Positions 26,344 to 36,551 are shown, counted from the first letter of the stretch. The stretch is 39,374 bases of DNA from an uncultured Pseudomonadota bacterium (GCA_903876445.1 CAIQZX010000140.1:1-39374), one strand, 5' to 3'. Made by a program: numbers and translations. The notes: a model not told the origin generated them from the sequence alone.

Positions 26344-26678
26344 TATGCCAAACGTTTAATACGTTCTGATGGACTAACTACATCTGTTAAACGAATGCCA
26401 AATTTATCGTTAATGACAACGACTTCACCATGTGCAATCAACATTCCGTTAACTAAAACGTCTAACGCTTCCCCTGCAAACCGTTCTAATTCGACAACCG
26501 AACCTTGGTTTAATTGCAAAAGATTACGGATGCTAATGTTCGTGCGTCCAATTTCCATCGAAATCACGACTGGAACGTCTAAAATTACGTCTAAATTGAC
26601 TTCTTCGCTTAATTGCTCATGATGTTCGTCATGATCTTCAAATTCTTTGAAGGCTAATGTTTCAATGTCTTCGCTCAT
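26343..26678 (-). CDS. fliN: Flagellar motor switch protein FliN
   Basis: A 111-residue C-ring protein. The C-terminal SpoA domain (about 28-108) reads LDVILDVPVVISMEIGRTNI, NQGSVVELERFAGEALDVLVN and GEVVVINDKFGIRLTDVVS, all standard. The N-terminal extension is short and acidic, with a His-rich patch (HDEHHEQ) around residues 16-22. It lies 27 bases after fliM. FliN and FliM together form the rotating switch and dock FliH for export. Confidence 0.97.
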   Translation of the reverse strand: MSEDIETLAFKEFEDHDEHHEQLSEEVNLDVILDVPVVISMEIGRTNISIRNLLQLNQGSVVELERFAGEALDVLVNGMLIAHGEVVVINDKFGIRLTDVVSPSERIKRLA

Positions 26679-26705
26679 GTTGTTTATCTCACTTAAATAA
26701 TAGTT

Positions 26706-27716
26706 TTAGTTAGTAATACGCTCTGTAATTTGAACAGCGTAATTGCCATCAGAAATACCGACTTTGCCTTCAAAAATTGGCACACCTGCCGCCCTTAACG
26801 AGACAGAGTCAGGCAAATCAATCGGAATGACATCGCCTTTTTTCAGATTCAATACGCTACGAATGGACATATTTTTTTCAATTAACAAGCTATTAACAGG
26901 AATATCAATACGCATCACTTCACGATAAAGCGATTCATAAAAATTCTCGTCTACATCGTCGTTGTTGCTGTTAATTACATCGAGCAAATCACGAATTGGT
27001 TCAAGCATCGCATAAGGCAACGCGATATGAACGTCACCGCCACCACCTTCCAAATCAACGTGAATTGTTGAAACTACGATTAACTCTGTTGGCTCAATAA
27101 TGTTAGCGAAACGCGGGTTGATTTCTGAACTCAAGTATTCAAAATCCAAATTCAAAACAGGTTTCCATGCTTCTTTTTGGTCTTTGAAAATCAGTTCAAC
27201 AATCATAATGACAATTCGCATTTCGGTATTGGTAAATTCTTTACCCTCCGATGGCGCATTATCAAAGAAACCGCCCCCGCCAAAATAATTATCCACTGCT
27301 GTGAAAATTAAACTGGGATCCATAACAATTAACGCTTTACCGCGTAACGGATTAACACGAATTACCGTTAAACTGGTCGGTACAAGTAAACTTTGCGTAA
27401 ATTCTTGGAATTTTTTAATTTGAATTCCTGAAATATAAATCTCGGCAGATCGACGAATAAATTGAAACAAAGATACCCGAAACATTCGCGCAAATCGTTC
27501 GTTAATCATCTCTAGCGTTGGCATTCGTCCTCGAACGATACGCTCTTGATGAACTAAATCGTAATCTTTGACAACGCCGCGTTCTTTCAGTTCCTCAACG
27601 ACTTCTTCGGAATAGACGCTTGATTCTTCTTCGTCTTCATCGCTTCCAAAATCGTCACCGCCGCCCATGCCGTTAAGTAAGGCATCAATTTCTGCTTGTG
27701 AAAGTAAGTCACTCAT
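26706..27716 (-). CDS. fliM: Flagellar motor switch protein FliM
   Basis: A 336-residue C-ring protein. The N-terminal LSQAEIDALLNGM is the CheY-P binding peptide, so chemotactic switching should be possible even though no che genes are in the window. The middle domain (about 45-230) carries RIVRGRMPTLEMINERFARM and VTAVDNYFGGGG-type sequence (FTAVDNYFGGGGFF). The C-terminal SpoA domain (about 255-330) ends VSLRAAGVPIFEGKVGISDG. An acidic stretch follows the CheY peptide. Length is normal. Confidence 0.97.
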   Translation of the reverse strand: MSDLLSQAEIDALLNGMGGGDDFGSDEDEEESSVYSEEVVEELKERGVVKDYDLVHQERIVRGRMPTLEMINERFARMFRVSLFQFIRRSAEIYISGIQIKKFQEFTQSLLVPTSLTVIRVNPLRGKALIVMDPSLIFTAVDNYFGGGGFFDNAPSEGKEFTNTEMRIVIMIVELIFKDQKEAWKPVLNLDFEYLSSEINPRFANIIEPTELIVVSTIHVDLEGGGGDVHIALPYAMLEPIRDLLDVINSNNDDVDENFYESLYREVMRIDIPVNSLLIEKNMSIRSVLNLKKGDVIPIDLPDSVSLRAAGVPIFEGKVGISDGNYAVQITERITN

Positions 27717-27724
27717 AGTATTTG

Positions 27725-28222
27725 TTATTGCATGATAAATGAGGTGAAAAAGACTTCTTTGATTTCTAAACCGGGTGCTGTTTTTTCAAGCATTTCCGTT
27801 ATGTTGTCAAAAATCGCATTCCGTAAGGCAATTTTGCCTTCGTGTGTTTTCAAACCTTCAGTATTTTGCATACTGATAAGCATCAATAAATTGTTCATTA
27901 TCATTGGTTCGTTCTTTTTCAAGACGGCAACAGTCGCTTCATCACCCGTAGCAATTGACAGCGTGATTTTAACTAATCGCACAGCCGACGTTTGTGGGAA
28001 ATTAACGATTAACGGTTTTGATAATTCATTGTAAATCGTAATAATTACCGGTGGTGGTGGCTCTGCACAAGCCTCTTCGACTTTATTTGCCATTTGTTGT
28101 TGCATATAAAAGAACATCCCACCTGCACCTGCAGCTAAAGACACAATTACAGCAAGTATCAAGATAATTAAATGTTTCTTGGACGGCTTTGCAGCCGCCC
28201 CTTCTAGTTCTATTTGAGCCAT
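27725..28222 (-). CDS. fliL: Flagellar basal-body protein FliL
   Basis: A 165-residue protein with one membrane helix (about 18-42, LIILILAVIVSLAAGAGGMFFYM) and a periplasmic stomatin-like domain that helps stators around the motor. The C-terminal GLEIKEVFFTSFIMQ end is typical. A short PPPP-containing segment follows the helix. It is the first gene of the long flagellar unit, with a sigma-54-type promoter about 115-130 bases upstream. The ATG follows a rather weak ribosome site (TAGGTTGTCGAT). Confidence 0.94.
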   Translation of the reverse strand: MAQIELEGAAAKPSKKHLIILILAVIVSLAAGAGGMFFYMQQQMANKVEEACAEPPPPVIITIYNELSKPLIVNFPQTSAVRLVKITLSIATGDEATVAVLKKNEPMIMNNLLMLISMQNTEGLKTHEGKIALRNAIFDNITEMLEKTAPGLEIKEVFFTSFIMQ

Positions 28223-28260
28223 ATCGACAACCTATATGTTTTGTTTAACTAATACTTAGA

Positions 28261-28320
28261 CAGCAGAAAATTTGCTGGCGATTATACCTAATAAACCAAT
28301 AACGGCTGACGACGTTATTG
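28261..28320 (-). repeat. Two inverted repeats in the fliL leader
   Basis: CAATAACG (28297-28304) and CGTTATTG (28313-28320) form a perfect 8-bp stem with an 8-base loop. CAGCA (28261-28265) and TGCTG (28273-28277) form a second, smaller one. Both lie between the sigma-54-type promoter and the fliL start, so they would be in the mRNA leader. They could instead be protein-binding dyads. Confidence 0.55.
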
Positions 28321-28336
28321 TTGTTTGGTTTTGAAA

Positions 28337-28352
28337 TGCAGTAATTGTGCCA
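28337..28352 (-). promoter_or_regulatory. Candidate sigma-54 promoter for the fliL operon
   Basis: On the minus strand TGGCACAATTACTGCA has the invariant GG (-24) and GC (-12) separated by exactly 10 bases, and TGGCAC is the consensus -24 block. Fli operons of this type are sigma-54/FleQ-dependent in Pseudomonas and Vibrio. Transcription would start near 28326, leaving a leader of about 100 bases. Confidence 0.7.
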
Positions 28353-28440
28353 TAAATTAACAAATGACATCATTTTAGGAGCAACATCAATTCCATAAAC
28401 CGTGGCATAATAACGCCATTGTAATTTTGTCTATTTTTCT

Positions 28441-29418
28441 ATGAAAATCCATGATGACGCGCTGCGGGAATTAGCTCTCGCAGTCATTCAAGTTGAAGCG
28501 CAAGCCGTTGCTCATTTAGCTTCCCGCATTGATGCCAATTTTGTGGCAGCGTGTAAATTGCTGTTTGCCTGCAAAGGTCGAATTGTTGTCACAGGTGTTG
28601 GAAAGTCGGGACATATTGGTGGAAAAATCGCCGCGACATTAGCAAGTACGGGAACGCCTGCTTTTTTCGTTCATTCGGGTGAAGCGAGTCACGGTGATTT
28701 GGGTATGATTACCGCGCAAGACGTGATTTTGGCTTTATCAAATTCAGGTGAAACAACAGAAATTTTAGCGATTTTGCCATTGATAAAACGGCTCGATATT
28801 TCGCTGATTGCATTAACGGGAAATTCAGAATCGACACTCGCAAAATTCGCCACAATTCATTTGGACGTTTCGGTTAAACAAGAAGCCTGCCCGCTCGGTT
28901 TAGCCCCAACTTCCAGTACAACAGCGGCATTAGTAATGGGTGATGCGTTGGCAGTTTCGTTATTAGAAGCGCGTGGTTTTACACGAGATGATTTTGCTTT
29001 TTCGCACCCTGGTGGACAATTAGGACGGCGTTTACTATTGCGAGTCAGCGATATTATGCACACTGATTCAGCCATTCCAAAAGTGAGCAAAAACACCTCG
29101 GTCAGTGGCGCAATTTTAGAAATGACAACCAAAAAATTAGGCATGACAGCGATTATAAATTCAGAAAATGTATTGCTGGGAGTTTTTACCGATGGCGATT
29201 TACGGCGATTACTCGGCAACAATCTGAGTTTGCCAAATTGTGAAATTCACGAAGTCATGACCAAAAATAGCAAAGTGATTCACGCCGATTGTTTGGCGGC
29301 AGAAGCAATGCAAATTATGCAACAACAGAAAATTAGTGCTTTGTGCGTGGTTGATGACCAGCAAAAAGTGTGTGGCGCGTTAAATATGCACGATTTGATT
29401 CGTGCGGGGATAGTTTAA
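28441..29418 (+). CDS. kdsD: D-arabinose 5-phosphate isomerase
   Basis: A 325-residue cytoplasmic enzyme that turns ribulose 5-phosphate into arabinose 5-phosphate, the first step to Kdo. The N-terminal SIS domain (about 30-180) shows VTGVGKSGHIGGKIAATLASTGTPAFF, HSGEASHGDLGMI and LALSNSGETTEI. Two CBS domains follow (about 205-325; VSDIMHTDSAIPKV, FTDGDLRRLL, VMTKNSKVI). Length and order match KdsD. It opens the kdsD-kdsC-lptC-lptA-lptB unit and is divergent from fliL. A CATAAT at 28406-28411 is a possible -10. Confidence 0.95.
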   Translation: MKIHDDALRELALAVIQVEAQAVAHLASRIDANFVAACKLLFACKGRIVVTGVGKSGHIGGKIAATLASTGTPAFFVHSGEASHGDLGMITAQDVILALSNSGETTEILAILPLIKRLDISLIALTGNSESTLAKFATIHLDVSVKQEACPLGLAPTSSTTAALVMGDALAVSLLEARGFTRDDFAFSHPGGQLGRRLLLRVSDIMHTDSAIPKVSKNTSVSGAILEMTTKKLGMTAIINSENVLLGVFTDGDLRRLLGNNLSLPNCEIHEVMTKNSKVIHADCLAAEAMQIMQQQKISALCVVDDQQKVCGALNMHDLIRAGIV

Positions 29419-29949
29419 ATGATACCAGTTCGAGTAATGGAGCAAGCCCGTCAAATTCAACTTTTGATTTTAGATGTTGATGGCGTTTTGACAGACGGAA
29501 AATTGTTCTTTGACCATTTAGGCAATGAATTCAAAGCGTTTCATGCGCGTGATGGGCATGGCATCAAAATGTTGCAACAAACAGGCGTTGAAATCGCGGT
29601 GATTTCTGGACGTGAATCATTCATTGTCACAAAACGCATGGAAGAATTAGACGTTTCGTTGGTTTATCAAAATCAACGTGATAAACGTGCTGCGTTTGCT
29701 GATTTGCTACAGAAATTAGATTTAACAGCTGAACAAGTCGCTTACGTTGGCGACGATGTGGTCGATTTGCCAATTATGACGCAAGTCGGTTTGGCGATTG
29801 CGGTGGCGGATGCAAATGAAGCCGTTATTGCTTGTGCGGATTGGACAACGACAATCAGTGGCGGACTTGGTGCGGTGCGCGAAGTGTGCGACATGATTAT
29901 GCAATCACAAGATAATTTTGAAACGATTTTGGCGGATTATTTGCAATGA
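29419..29949 (+). CDS. kdsC: 3-deoxy-manno-octulosonate 8-phosphate phosphatase
   Basis: A 176-residue HAD phosphatase that removes phosphate from Kdo-8-phosphate. The first HAD motif is LDVDGVLTDGKLFF, followed by FHARDGHGIKMLQQTGVEIAVISGR and VAYVGDDVVDLPIM as motif 4. It is the cap-less tetrameric KdsC type. The ATG directly follows the kdsD stop; another in-frame ATG at 29437 would give a slightly shorter start. The stop overlaps the lptC start. Confidence 0.96.
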   Translation: MIPVRVMEQARQIQLLILDVDGVLTDGKLFFDHLGNEFKAFHARDGHGIKMLQQTGVEIAVISGRESFIVTKRMEELDVSLVYQNQRDKRAAFADLLQKLDLTAEQVAYVGDDVVDLPIMTQVGLAIAVADANEAVIACADWTTTISGGLGAVREVCDMIMQSQDNFETILADYLQ

Positions 29950-30512
29950 TGCCCAAACATAACGCTTTTTATGGTTATGTCATTGCGCTGGCAATCATGA
30001 GCAGTTTATTTGCAAAATGGCTGACTAATGAAGAGGCTGAACGGAGAGAAGCGGTTGCACACAGCGCAGATTTTTTCAGTGTCGGTTACGCAAAGTGGCA
30101 AATGAATGAGCAAGGTGTTTTGGCTTCACATTTAACTGCCAATAAAATGGCACACTATAGCGATAACGGCATCACACATTTAGAAAATCCGTTAATGTTT
30201 TTTTATAACACCCCAAATCCTGCGTGGACTTGTCATTCTGAAACAGGCGAATTAGAAAAAGATGGGGAAACATTATTATTGAATGGAAAAGTTGAAATTG
30301 AACGCGCTGCCAGTTCACAAGGACGCGAGTTGATTATTCATACTTCAAATTTAACGGTTTATCCTAAAACCTCTTTCGCGCAAACAAACGAATTCGCCGA
30401 ATTACGCAGCGGCGAAAATCTGACTACGGGTTTAGGCATGAAGGCGACATTTAGTTCACCTGTTCATTTAGAATTATTAGCAAAAGTACATGGCAATTAT
30501 GATAAAAAATAA
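29946..30512 (+). CDS. lptC: LPS export protein LptC
   Basis: A 188-residue bitopic protein of the Lpt bridge with one N-terminal membrane helix (about 8-25) and a periplasmic beta-jellyroll. LptC receives LPS from LptB2FG and passes it to LptA. The family is weakly conserved, but NEQGVLASHLTANKMAHYSDNGITHLENP and the later LLNGKVEIERAAS are recognisable. It overlaps kdsC by 4 bases (ATGATG context) and lptA by about 20. Two Met codons begin the frame, and either may be used. Confidence 0.92.
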   Translation: MMPKHNAFYGYVIALAIMSSLFAKWLTNEEAERREAVAHSADFFSVGYAKWQMNEQGVLASHLTANKMAHYSDNGITHLENPLMFFYNTPNPAWTCHSETGELEKDGETLLLNGKVEIERAASSQGRELIIHTSNLTVYPKTSFAQTNEFAELRSGENLTTGLGMKATFSSPVHLELLAKVHGNYDKK

Positions 30513-31002
30513 ACAACTTTGGCTATGCGCCGCCCTGCTCTACAGCACAAATTTATTCGCGCTCGAAAGCGATGCGAAACAGCCGATTACCATTGATTCA
30601 AATGGTGCGACGTATGATGAACACGCTGAACTTAGCACTTACACAGGAAATGTTGTTGCGACACAAGGCAGTATTCGGGTGAATTCGGATAAATTAGATG
30701 TGCATTTCAAAGGTGGCGAAGCTGAAAAATTAGTCTTTTCAGGCAAATCAGCACGCTTCAAACAAACGCCCAGCGCGGGTGGAAAAGATATTACAGGTCA
30801 GGCTTCGACTGGCGAGTTTTATCCCAAACGTAATTTACTGGTTTTGATTGGTGACGCGACGGTTTTACAAGGAAACGGAACGTACTCAAGTGATTATATT
30901 GAATACGATATTAAAACCTCGCTCGTTAAAGCGGGTGATAAAAGTGCTTCAACCGATAACAGTAAACAGCGCGTTCACGTTGTCATTCAGCCAAAACCAT
31001 AA
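30490..31002 (+). CDS. lptA: LPS export protein LptA
   Basis: A 170-residue periplasmic LPS carrier. A signal peptide is visible (cleavage near NLFALES, residue 25). The OstA-like jellyroll shows PITIDSNGATYDEHAELSTYTGNVVATQGS, typical of LptA. The first ATG at 30490 gives MAIMIKNKQ; the second at 30499 gives MIKNKQLWLCAALL, which is the cleaner signal peptide, and neither has a strong ribosome site. The frame begins inside the end of lptC. LptD is not in the window. Confidence 0.93.
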   Translation: MAIMIKNKQLWLCAALLYSTNLFALESDAKQPITIDSNGATYDEHAELSTYTGNVVATQGSIRVNSDKLDVHFKGGEAEKLVFSGKSARFKQTPSAGGKDITGQASTGEFYPKRNLLVLIGDATVLQGNGTYSSDYIEYDIKTSLVKAGDKSASTDNSKQRVHVVIQPKP

Positions 31003-31005
31003 ATT

Positions 31006-31728
31006 ATGATTCTCGCCGCAACACAAATACACAAAAATTATAATAAACGTCCTGTCGTCAAAGGCGTTTCGTTACAAATCAAAACAGGCGAAGTCGTCGG
31101 TTTACTAGGTCCAAATGGCGCAGGAAAAACCACCAGTTTTTATATGCTAGTTGGCTTAGTTAAAGCCGATGCCGGTGAAATTACGCTTGATGGAAAAACG
31201 ATAACGACAATGCCAATGCACGTTCGCGCTCAAAATGGGATTGGTTATTTACCACAAGAACCGTCAGTTTTCCGTAAATTAAGTGTTTCGGATAATTTGC
31301 GGGCGGTTTTACAATTGCGTGATGATTTAACGGCAGGTCAAATTGAATTAAAAATCATGGATTTGATGGATGAATTCAGTATTACGCACTTAAAAAATCA
31401 GTTGGCATTAAGTTTATCGGGGGGGGAACGACGGCGTGTTGAAATTGCCCGCGCCCTCGCCTCAAATCCAAAATTTATTTTACTTGATGAACCTTTTGCG
31501 GGCGTTGATCCGATTTCGGTTGAGGATATTAAAAAAATCATTCAGCATCTCACGCAACGTGGTATCGGTATTTTAATTACCGAACATAACGTGCGTGAAA
31601 CGCTCGATATTTGTGACCACGCTTACATTTTAAGTGATGGACAAGTTATCGCCGAAGGAAACGCCCAAGAAATTGTCGCTAACGAACAAGTACGAAATGT
31701 TTATTTAGGCAACAATTTTAGTTTGTAA
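31006..31728 (+). CDS. lptB: LPS export ABC transporter ATP-binding protein LptB
   Basis: A 240-residue ATPase that powers LPS extraction with LptF and LptG (not in the window). Walker A is [13 protein letters not shown] near 38-50, the signature [17 protein letters not shown] near 135-151, Walker [16 protein letters not shown] near 155-170, and the switch His in [12 protein letters not shown] near 195. It begins 3 bases after lptA. The 3' end overlaps the end of the convergent hypB by 24 bases. Confidence 0.97.
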   Translation: MILAATQIHKNYNKRPVVKGVSLQIKTGEVVGLLGPNGAGKTTSFYMLVGLVKADAGEITLDGKTITTMPMHVRAQNGIGYLPQEPSVFRKLSVSDNLRAVLQLRDDLTAGQIELKIMDLMDEFSITHLKNQLALSLSGGERRRVEIARALASNPKFILLDEPFAGVDPISVEDIKKIIQHLTQRGIGILITEHNVRETLDICDHAYILSDGQVIAEGNAQEIVANEQVRNVYLGNNFSL

Positions 31729-32511
31729 AGGCGTGTTTTTTTGCATTTCATCAATAAGCCAATCTGTCCATTCCGAAAAATTGTCGCCTTTTGTCGATGA
31801 TAATTTGAGTATTTTAATCGCCGGATTAACTTGTCGCGCAAAGGCTTCGCATCGCGCGACATCAAAATCAACGTAAGGCAATAAATCGATTTTGTTAATA
31901 ATCATCAAATCTGCCGCATGAAACATATCGCTATATTTCAATGGTTTATCATCGCCTTCGGTTACGGAAAGCACAACAACTTTATGTGCCTCACCTAAAT
32001 CAAATGACGAAGGGCAAACCAAATTTCCCACGTTTTCAATGGCTAAGAAACTATTCGCTTGCACTGCTAATGTTTGTACGGCACGACCAATTCCATGTGC
32101 ATCTAAATGACAAGCGCGTCCGGTGTTTATTTGAAATGCGGGTGCGCCGGTCGCTCGAATTCGATTCGCATCATTTTCCGTTTGTTGATCACCTTCGATA
32201 ACCGCAATCGGAAATTTTTCTTTTAAAGCATTTATCGTCTGAACTAGTAATGTTGTTTTACCTGCTCCCGGACTGGAAACTAAATTCAAAACAAAAATGT
32301 TATTTTCTTGAAAATAGGCGCGATTTTGAGCGGCGTAAGTATTATTTTTTCCCAATAAATCTTGTTCAACTTGCACTAATCGCGCCTTTTCAACGTGACT
32401 ATGTTGTTCGTGTTCGTGTGAATGTGTTGTTAACAAATTCACTTTTGTCGCATCAATCGCACTAAATTTTCCCGTTCCGCTTGGATTACTACATCCACAA
32501 ATTCCACACAT
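31705..32511 (-). CDS. hypB: Hydrogenase nickel incorporation GTPase HypB
   Basis: A 268-residue GTPase that helps insert nickel into NiFe hydrogenase with HypA. The N-terminus MCGICGCSN carries the cysteine-rich nickel site, followed by a His-rich patch ([10 protein letters not shown]). The G domain (about 75-265) shows [41 protein letters not shown] and NKIDLLPY. I use the ATG at 32511, which has a GGAG ribosome site 7 bases upstream; a TTG at 32523 would put that site inside the gene. No other hyp or hydrogenase gene is in the window, so it is an orphan. It is the gene following glnD and overlaps lptB tail to tail. Confidence 0.94.
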   Translation of the reverse strand: MCGICGCSNPSGTGKFSAIDATKVNLLTTHSHEHEQHSHVEKARLVQVEQDLLGKNNTYAAQNRAYFQENNIFVLNLVSSPGAGKTTLLVQTINALKEKFPIAVIEGDQQTENDANRIRATGAPAFQINTGRACHLDAHGIGRAVQTLAVQANSFLAIENVGNLVCPSSFDLGEAHKVVVLSVTEGDDKPLKYSDMFHAADLMIINKIDLLPYVDFDVARCEAFARQVNPAIKILKLSSTKGDNFSEWTDWLIDEMQKNTPLQTKIVA

Positions 32512-32537
32512 TTTATTCTCCAAAATTGTTTCAAAAT

Positions 32538-35171
32538 TTAATTTACCAACTGTTTCAACATTGCCTGCTTTAACATTTCTAATTTTTGCAAATCATCAAT
32601 AGCTAATTCATTCGTATCTGTAACATAAAACATATCTTCAACACGACTTCCAATCGTTGAAATTTTTGCACTGTGCAAATGAATCTGTTGTTTCAAAAAT
32701 GCCTGCCCAATTTTTGATAATAACCCTGCATGATCCGTCGTAATTAGTTCAATAATTGTGTATCGATTCAATGAATCGACATGAAATTTAATACTTGTCG
32801 GAATCGGAAAATGTTGTGCCTGACGAGTTTGAGATTGCCGATGAATGTTTTTTGTATTTTTCACATTATTTTGGAGCAAATTTTGACGCAAGAACGAACA
32901 AATATGGACTTCTCGATGTAAATCGTTAATCGCTTCACCAGATTGTTCTAAAACTAAAAAACTATTTAATACATAGTTATCGAGCGTCGTAATAATTCGC
33001 GCATCTAAAATTGTTAAACCTAATTGATCTAACGTCGCCGTACTTAATGAAAAAATCGCTCCTTCATTTTTGGTATAAATAAACACTTCCGCACTGCCGC
33101 GTTGTGTTTGTGGACGTAATAAAACTAATGGCAAATCCTGTTCATTTGATGCCGCAATAGCAATCGTATGCCACGCAATTTCATCAGATGAATAACGTAA
33201 AAAATAATCATCACTGACATGTTTCCATGCTGAATCAATTACCGGTTCACTCATACCGGATTTTAGTAATTCAATTTTTGCTTCTTGTTTATTTTCATTT
33301 AGACGATCCGCTAACGCGGCTGGATTCGGTAAGCCCGTATGAATAACGGTATAAGTTTCTAAATACAACTCTTTCAATAGCGCGTCTTTCCACGAATTCC
33401 AAAGCTCTGGATTGGTGGCGCGTATATCTGCAACCGTTAACAAATACAAATAATTTAAATACTCAATACTGATAACTTTTTGTGCAAATTCATGAATGAC
33501 ATCTGGATCGCTAATATCTTTACGTTGGGCGGTTGTAGACATTACTAAATGATTTCGAACCAGCCAAGCGACTAAATTTGTATCGTGATTGGAAATATCA
33601 TGCTGCAAGCAAAATTCTCGCGCCATCTGTTCACCTAAAATAGAATGATCGCCGTGCATTCCTTTTGCAATGTCGTGAAATAATGCCGCTAAATAAAGCA
33701 ATTCCGGTTTTGTAATATGCTGAAAAATAGCCGTACAAAATGGGAGTTCCTTACTGTGCTTATCAATCGTAAATCGGCGCAGATTACGCACAACAAATAA
33801 AGTATGTTCATCAACAGTATAAATATGAAACAAATCGTATTGCATTCGCGCCACGATATGAGCAAATTGCGGAATATACGCGGCTAAAACACCGTAACGA
33901 TTCATGCGACGCAACTGATTTGTAATACCGTGTGGTTGACGAAATGCTTCAATAAACAAATGATTTGCCGCTTTGTTTTTCCGGAAATTCGCGTCAATTA
34001 AATGCAAACTTTTGCGAATCAACCGTAACGTTGTCGCTCGAACACCTTTAATATCGTCGTGTTGTTCCAAAATCAAAAATAGTTCTAATAATGCCAACGG
34101 ATTTTGCTCAAAAACCTGTGCATTATTTGCTTCTAAATAACCGTTGATGATTTCAAAATTTTCGTTCAAACAACGAACTTCATTGTGTTCGCGCGGTACA
34201 AATCGTTCATTAAATAATTGCAACAACATTTCATTTAGCCGCTCTAAACCTAAAACGGTTTTAAAATAAAATTGCATAAACTGTTCAACATCTTGGTTAT
34301 ATGCTTGGTCGTCACTTTTAAAACCAAATTGTTCAGCAAGATCACGCTGATAATCAAATACTAAACGGTCTTCAGCGCGATTTGTTAATAAATGCAGCGC
34401 GTAACGAATTCGCCAAAGAACACTCAATAATGCAACTAATTCCGCATATTCTTCTTCTGGTAAAAACCCGTATTTAATTAACTCTTTCAGTGTTGGCGTG
34501 TTGTAATGGCGTTTGAAAACCCACGCAATAACTTGTCTATCACGCAATCCGCCAGGACATTCTTTAACATTAGGTTCTAAGTTATAAGCTGTGTCATGAA
34601 ATTTTGCATAACGCGCTTGCTGCTCTGTCATTTTTGCCGCAAAAAATTTATCTGAAGCCCAAATTTTATCGGGTGAAATTTCATGTTTAAGCATTTTTAG
34701 CAAATTAGAACTGCCGCTAATTAAACGAATTTCTAACAAACTGGTCATAATTGTCTGGTCATTGGTCGCCACTTCCACACATTGCGAAATGCTTCGCACG
34801 CTATAACCCAGTTTTAAACCAATATCCCAAAGAAATGTAAAAAACGCGCCCAACTTTTCTTGATAATCAGAAACATCATCGACAGGCAAAATTACTAGAA
34901 TATCGATGTCGGAATAAGGAAACATTTCACGTCGCCCATAACCCCCAACCGCACATAACGCCACTGCTTTTGCTTCATCCCCTAAAAAATATAACCAACA
35001 AAGACTTAAAATGTTATCGAGAAAATCCGATTTTTCGCGTAATAATTTTGAAACCGATAGTTTCGGATTAAATTTTTCGCGCAATTCAGTTTCTTTATTT
35101 TTAAGCAACAATTTGAAGGTTGCCAAAACATTAGAAGATTCAAACAAGGTGACATCAAGCGTTGTGGTCAT
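32538..35171 (-). CDS. glnD: PII uridylyltransferase / uridylyl-removing enzyme GlnD
   Basis: An 877-residue sensor that adds or removes UMP on the PII protein in response to glutamine. The nucleotidyltransferase domain shows [20 protein letters not shown] (about 88-107). A helical linker follows. The HD domain (about 440-570) has [20 protein letters not shown]. Two ACT domains end the protein (about 690-760 and 800-877), where [21 protein letters not shown] senses glutamine. Length is normal (E. coli 890). It starts 7 bases after map, the usual map-glnD pairing. Confidence 0.96.
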   Translation of the reverse strand: MTTTLDVTLFESSNVLATFKLLLKNKETELREKFNPKLSVSKLLREKSDFLDNILSLCWLYFLGDEAKAVALCAVGGYGRREMFPYSDIDILVILPVDDVSDYQEKLGAFFTFLWDIGLKLGYSVRSISQCVEVATNDQTIMTSLLEIRLISGSSNLLKMLKHEISPDKIWASDKFFAAKMTEQQARYAKFHDTAYNLEPNVKECPGGLRDRQVIAWVFKRHYNTPTLKELIKYGFLPEEEYAELVALLSVLWRIRYALHLLTNRAEDRLVFDYQRDLAEQFGFKSDDQAYNQDVEQFMQFYFKTVLGLERLNEMLLQLFNERFVPREHNEVRCLNENFEIINGYLEANNAQVFEQNPLALLELFLILEQHDDIKGVRATTLRLIRKSLHLIDANFRKNKAANHLFIEAFRQPHGITNQLRRMNRYGVLAAYIPQFAHIVARMQYDLFHIYTVDEHTLFVVRNLRRFTIDKHSKELPFCTAIFQHITKPELLYLAALFHDIAKGMHGDHSILGEQMAREFCLQHDISNHDTNLVAWLVRNHLVMSTTAQRKDISDPDVIHEFAQKVISIEYLNYLYLLTVADIRATNPELWNSWKDALLKELYLETYTVIHTGLPNPAALADRLNENKQEAKIELLKSGMSEPVIDSAWKHVSDDYFLRYSSDEIAWHTIAIAASNEQDLPLVLLRPQTQRGSAEVFIYTKNEGAIFSLSTATLDQLGLTILDARIITTLDNYVLNSFLVLEQSGEAINDLHREVHICSFLRQNLLQNNVKNTKNIHRQSQTRQAQHFPIPTSIKFHVDSLNRYTIIELITTDHAGLLSKIGQAFLKQQIHLHSAKISTIGSRVEDMFYVTDTNELAIDDLQKLEMLKQAMLKQLVN

Positions 35172-35177
35172 TGGTTT

Positions 35178-35942
35178 TTACCGTTCATTAGCGCGTAACG
35201 TTAAAATTTCATAGCCATTTTGCGTAACCAAAATAGTGTGTTCATATTGTGCTGATAAACTGTGATCTTTTGTAACCGTCGTCCAACCATCACCAAGTGT
35301 TTTTAGTTGAGGTTTGCCGTGGTTAATCATCGGTTCAACCGTAATAATCATACCCGCATCTAACACTAAACCTTCGCCTGCTTTCCCGTAATGCAAGACT
35401 TGTGGCTCTTCATGAAAACTCCTGCCAATCCCGTGACCACAAAACTCTTGTACCACCGAATAACGATTTTTCACGGCATGTTTTTCAATTGCATGACCAA
35501 TATCACCCAGTGTTGCGCCGGCTTTAATTTGCTCGATACCCAAAAATAAACTCTCGTGCGTCACTTCACACAAACGTTGTGCATAAGGCGCGACTTTACC
35601 GACGCAAAACATCATGCTGGTATCGCCATGAAAGCCATCTTTTAAAACAGTAATATCGATATTGATAATGTCACCAGATTTGAGTTTTTTATCGCAGGGA
35701 ATGCCGTGACAAATTTGATGATTGATAGACGTGCAAATAGATTTTGGAAAACCACGATAATTAAGCGGAGCAGGAATTGCACTTTGAACGTCAACAATAA
35801 AATCATGACAAATGTCATTCAATTCATTAGTTGTTATACCAACAACAACATGCGGTGCAATCATATCTAGCACATCAGCAGCAAGTCTTCCGGCTATTCG
35901 CATTTTTGCAATTTCTGTTTCGTCTTTAATGATAATACTCAT
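35178..35942 (-). CDS. map: Type I methionine aminopeptidase
   Basis: A 254-residue metalloprotease removing the N-terminal Met from new proteins. Metal ligands are visible in the pita-bread fold: NIDITVLKDGFHGDTSMMF (two Asp, residues about 97-108), EFCGHGIGRSFHEEP (His), IITVEPMIN (Glu) and YEHTILVT (Glu). It has no zinc-finger extension. Length is normal for bacteria (264 in E. coli). It precedes glnD by 6 bases. Confidence 0.97.
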   Translation of the reverse strand: MSIIIKDETEIAKMRIAGRLAADVLDMIAPHVVVGITTNELNDICHDFIVDVQSAIPAPLNYRGFPKSICTSINHQICHGIPCDKKLKSGDIINIDITVLKDGFHGDTSMMFCVGKVAPYAQRLCEVTHESLFLGIEQIKAGATLGDIGHAIEKHAVKNRYSVVQEFCGHGIGRSFHEEPQVLHYGKAGEGLVLDAGMIITVEPMINHGKPQLKTLGDGWTTVTKDHSLSAQYEHTILVTQNGYEILTLRANER

Positions 35943-36127
35943 ATTTTATAAAAATTCAGCTCGGTGAATGATAGTAAGGATTGGAAATTCTAACAGAGCA
36001 AGTCTTGTTGTAAAAAAGCGATTTGAATTCTATCCCATTCACGCAAAAAAAAATGCCCGTTTAATCACGCTGTAAAAATTATGTGATAAAATTTACACCA
36101 TTTTTAAAATCCCAAAAGAAGGTATCA

Positions 36128-36547
36128 ATGCAAGCAACAGTAAAATGGGTTGATGGCGTTATGTTTGTTGGAGAATCTGGTAGCGGTCACGCCGTAATCA
36201 TGGATGGTCCACCTGATTTAGGTGGACGGAACATGGGCATTCGCCCCATGGAAATGTTGCTATTAGGTGTAGGAGGCTGTTCTTCATTTGATGTTGTGCA
36301 AATTCTACAAAAAGGACGTAATGATTTAGTAGGTTGTGTTGCAGAATTAACAGCTGAACGGGTTGATGCCGTGCCAGCGATTTTTAGTAAAATCCATTTA
36401 CATTTTATCGTCAGTGGACGTGATTTAAAACCCGCCACCGTTGAACGCGCGGTTAAATTGTCAGCGGAAAAGTATTGTTCCGCATCAATTATGTTGGGAA
36501 ATGCAGGGGTAGAAATTACCCATGATTTTGAAGTTATCGAGGTTTAA
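36128..36547 (+). CDS. OsmC/YhfA-like peroxiredoxin-fold protein
   Basis: A 139-residue OsmC-family protein of the YhfA subgroup. The conserved features are [20 protein letters not shown] (with the first conserved Cys near residue 59) and [13 protein letters not shown] (second Cys near 117), the pair used by OsmC/Ohr proteins for thiol-based peroxide reduction. Its substrate is unknown. The ATG at 36128 is chosen because AGAAGG lies just before it and the upstream residues of the longer frame (MIKFTPFLKSQKK) are unlike the family. It overlaps no gene. speD begins 5 bases after its stop. Confidence 0.9.
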   Translation: MQATVKWVDGVMFVGESGSGHAVIMDGPPDLGGRNMGIRPMEMLLLGVGGCSSFDVVQILQKGRNDLVGCVAELTAERVDAVPAIFSKIHLHFIVSGRDLKPATVERAVKLSAEKYCSASIMLGNAGVEITHDFEVIEV

Positions 36548-36551
36548 TCAG

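Noticed and set aside
36083-36127. Longer N-terminus for the OsmC-like protein
   Set aside because: The ribosome site and family start both support the ATG at 36128.
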